The notes under the pieces: model-generated
What the model saw: only the letters and a program-made list of their open reading frames with translations
What the model was told of the DNA's origin: nothing
Database searches by the model: none
Shown here: one piece after another, positions 5,817 through 7,561 of the stretch
How positions within the stretch are numbered: the first letter of the stretch is position 1
How the letters are laid out: each line of letters begins with the position of its first letter
Source of the DNA: Gammaproteobacteria bacterium
GTDB lineage: Bacteria; Pseudomonadota; Gammaproteobacteria; Steroidobacterales; Steroidobacteraceae
NCBI GenBank assembly: GCA_010031985.1
Contig: RGYP01000084.1
Coordinates: 1-7,561, forward strand
Direction of reading: 5' to 3'
Length of the DNA: 7,561 bases
Program-made: the position numbers and the translations under genes

Positions 5817-7102
5817 AACGACAGCGGGATCAGCGACAGCCCAAAATAGATGCAGGGCAGGAAGGCGGCGCAATAGCGGATGCCGTCGATGGTCTCGTCC
5901 GTCTGTACGGGCGCTTTCGAGTCGAAGCCAAACCAGGCGTAGGACAACAGCAGAACCGATGGCGCGAACGCCGAGGCGACTTTTTCGACGACGCTGTAAA
6001 GACCCGAGTAAATGCCCTCGCGACGCAAGCCCGTGCGCTTGAAGTCATAGTCGATGGTATCGGGGAGCATCGACTGCCCCATCAACAGCAGGCCGGCGGC
6101 CCCAAAGCCCTTAAGCGCTGCACGCAGACAAAAAAACCAGAGTTCTTCGGCGGGTGTTGCCAGTAGCCAACTCAAAGAAACGACCGAGAACAATGCGGTC
6201 GCCAGCATATAAGTCTTCTGCTTCTCGATGCGCTTGGCAATCCAGCTCCAGACAGGCATCGAGGCTACTTGAGCCAAGAAGCTAACCCCGGTAAACCACA
6301 GCAGCCAAGTGCCCGGATTTTCTTTGCCGAGCACGTATTTGATGATGAAGATGCCCATCGCCGCAGTGGTGAAAAGTCCGAATAGTTGTGTGGCTTTCGT
6401 GGCGAGCAAGGCGATGAAGGGCTTGTTCTGCAAACCGAGCCGTAATTGCTCGGAAAACGGCGTGCGGGTTTCGGAACGCTCGGTCGCATTGCCTTGGGCA
6501 GTGCCGAAGAATGTCCAAGCCATGAACAAGGCAATGGCACAGCCAAGCATAATTCCCATGCGCGAGTAACCCTCGGCACCGCCACCCATCAATTCGGCAA
6601 GGCGTTGACTGGCGCCGGCACCGATCAGAGTGCCGATGGCGATGAACAGCACACGGTACTGAAACATCCGCGTGCGTTCCTGATAGTCGCTGACCAGCTC
6701 GGAAGGCATTGCCATGTAAGGAACGTTGAACAACGTGTAGCCGGTGCCGACGAGTGCGAGTACGGCGACGACCGCGAGCACCGAGTCTGCGAAGGGAGTC
6801 AACTCCAATGAAAAGAAAGTGGCAAACGACAGGCCCGATACCACCGCCCCGAACAACAGATAAGGACGACGACGCCCCCAACGCGAGCGCGTGCGATCAC
6901 TGATGACGCCGACGAGAGGATTACTGACCCAGTCCCAAAGCTTGGCGATGAAAAGCAGAGTGGCAACCGTGACGGCAGAGATGCCGACGACGCTCGTCAG
7001 ATAAAACGCCTGCAGCGCAGCGAAGCCGTTGAGCAGCAACGCAGCGCCCAGCGTGCCGACGCCCCATCCGAAATGCAGTCGCCGGTTACCGTTGGTCGTC
7101 AT
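5768..7102 (-). CDS. GPH-family (MelB-like) MFS cation:solute symporter
   Basis: A 444-residue inner-membrane transporter of the glycoside-pentoside-hexuronide:cation symporter family (MFS_2), with about twelve hydrophobic segments. The family signature is clear: DWVSNPLVGVISDRTRSRWG (57-76), followed by RRRP (77-80), where the first Asp corresponds to cation-site aspartates of MelB. The segment DYDFKRTGLRREGIYSG (351-367) precedes helix 10 and is also typical. The substrate may be a sugar, but many environmental homologues of this group are uncharacterised. The ATG has GGGGGA (7108-7113) five bases upstream. The gene follows the short-chain dehydrogenase by 52 bp on the same strand, suggesting co-transcription. 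Its 3' end overlaps the XdhC-family gene by 49 bp in the opposite orientation. Confidence 0.94.
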   Translation of the reverse strand: MTTNGNRRLHFGWGVGTLGAALLLNGFAALQAFYLTSVVGISAVTVATLLFIAKLWDWVSNPLVGVISDRTRSRWGRRRPYLLFGAVVSGLSFATFFSLELTPFADSVLAVVAVLALVGTGYTLFNVPYMAMPSELVSDYQERTRMFQYRVLFIAIGTLIGAGASQRLAELMGGGAEGYSRMGIMLGCAIALFMAWTFFGTAQGNATERSETRTPFSEQLRLGLQNKPFIALLATKATQLFGLFTTAAMGIFIIKYVLGKENPGTWLLWFTGVSFLAQVASMPVWSWIAKRIEKQKTYMLATALFSVVSLSWLLATPAEELWFFCLRAALKGFGAAGLLLMGQSMLPDTIDYDFKRTGLRREGIYSGLYSVVEKVASAFAPSVLLLSYAWFGFDSKAPVQTDETIDGIRYCAAFLPCIYFGLSLIPLSFYRLTERDLKEAKPLA

Positions 7103-7107
7103 GGTCG

Positions 7108-7113
7108 TCCCCC
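7108..7113 (-). promoter_or_regulatory. Ribosome binding site of the MFS gene
   Basis: On the minus strand GGGGGA is separated from the ATG at 7102 by five bases. It fixes the start of the transporter within the short gap after the dehydrogenase gene. Confidence 0.65.
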
Positions 7114-7154
7114 GAGATTCCGTCGCATCATGACACAGCGCAAGGCGACGAGAC

Positions 7155-7561
7155 CTACCAGGGCAATCGGTCGCCCGTGTAGAGGGTCATCTCGGCATCC
7201 TGCGTCAGATTTTCGATATGGCCGATGACAGCAGCGACGCTCTGCGGCGCCTGAATGACGCCCGGACCTTCGTAACCACTTTGGCGCAGCAGTCGGGTGT
7301 CTACCATGCCCGGCGCGAGGATGCCGATCTTGACCCCCAAGGCGCGTACTTCGGCTTGCAAAGTACGCATCGCCATGTTCACCCCCGCCTTGCTGATCCG
7401 ATAAAAATAAAGATTGCCGAACCGGGCTGTGTTGGCGATCGAGGAAAGTCCGCTAGTTATGACTACGATTTTTTTCTGCTCGCCCAACAGCACGTTGGGC
7501 ATGAACGCTTTGGCCATGGCGAGTGGACCATAGGTATTGATCCGCAGCACTTCCTCGAAAC
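7155..7561 (-). CDS. Short-chain dehydrogenase/reductase (C-factor/sniffer-like), 5' end outside the window
   Basis: The C-terminal 134 residues of a classical SDR. The frame stays open to the window edge and reads FEEVLRINTYGPLAMA, so the nucleotide-binding GxxxGxG part lies beyond 7561. Catalytic elements are present: the Asn of RINTYGP, the Ser of VVITSGLSS, and Tyr-Lys of YRISK. The PGMVDT loop follows. The ending GDRLPW resembles the C-factor (CsgA) and carbonyl reductase sniffer group of SDRs. It would be a cytosolic NAD(P)-dependent oxidoreductase with an unknown carbonyl or alcohol substrate. The internal GTG at 7550 is not the true start, because conserved sequence continues upstream. 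It probably shares a transcript with the MFS symporter 52 bp downstream. Confidence 0.93.
   Translation of the reverse strand, partial: FEEVLRINTYGPLAMAKAFMPNVLLGEQKKIVVITSGLSSIANTARFGNLYFYRISKAGVNMAMRTLQAEVRALGVKIGILAPGMVDTRLLRQSGYEGPGVIQAPQSVAAVIGHIENLTQDAEMTLYTGDRLPW

Noticed and set aside
7099..7131. Ten-codon minus-strand mini-ORF whose TGA overlaps the MFS ATG
   Set aside because: It has no ribosome binding site of its own and a length easily reached by chance. Translational coupling is possible but unsupported.

Overview
The window looks like chromosomal DNA of a proteobacterium, most likely beta- or gammaproteobacterial. The protein-coding genes are moderately GC-rich. The strongest clue is a tRNA-Ile(CAU) gene interrupted by a small group I intron that closely resembles the well-known Azoarcus tRNA-Ile intron. 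The GST also closely resembles E. coli GstA. I cannot name a genus from the sequence alone.

Layout. Positions 56-326 (minus strand) hold the split tRNA-Ile(CAU): 5' exon 291-326, intron 93-290, 3' exon 56-92. About 280 bp further upstream on the same strand lies an orphan second copy of the tRNA 5' half (608-643, 35 of 36 bases identical) with no matching 3' half. The DNA between the two copies (327-607) contains no credible gene but has short direct and inverted repeats. A 12-bp palindrome (682-693) lies in the divergent region ahead of the first protein gene.

Positions 737-5816 (plus strand) carry five tightly packed genes that look like one transcription unit: a beta-class glutathione S-transferase, a DUF1330 protein whose GTG start overlaps the GST stop, a Tat-exported PhoX-family phosphatase, a zinc-free medium-chain dehydrogenase/quinone oxidoreductase, and a stand-alone XdhC/CoxI-family protein. 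No molybdenum hydroxylase subunit is visible here for the XdhC protein to serve.

Positions 5768-7561 (minus strand) carry a convergent pair: a short-chain dehydrogenase cut by the window edge, followed after 52 bp by a GPH-type (MelB-like) MFS symporter. The 3' end of the symporter gene overlaps the 3' end of the XdhC gene by 49 bp, tail to tail, with no terminator between them.

How the genes may work together: GST, two oxidoreductases, DUF1330 and a sugar-type or organic-solute symporter fit small-molecule uptake and redox or detoxification metabolism, while PhoX would release phosphate in the periplasm. No shared pathway can be proved from the sequence. The most interesting part is the tRNA region: an intact self-splicing intron beside a duplicated 5' exon.
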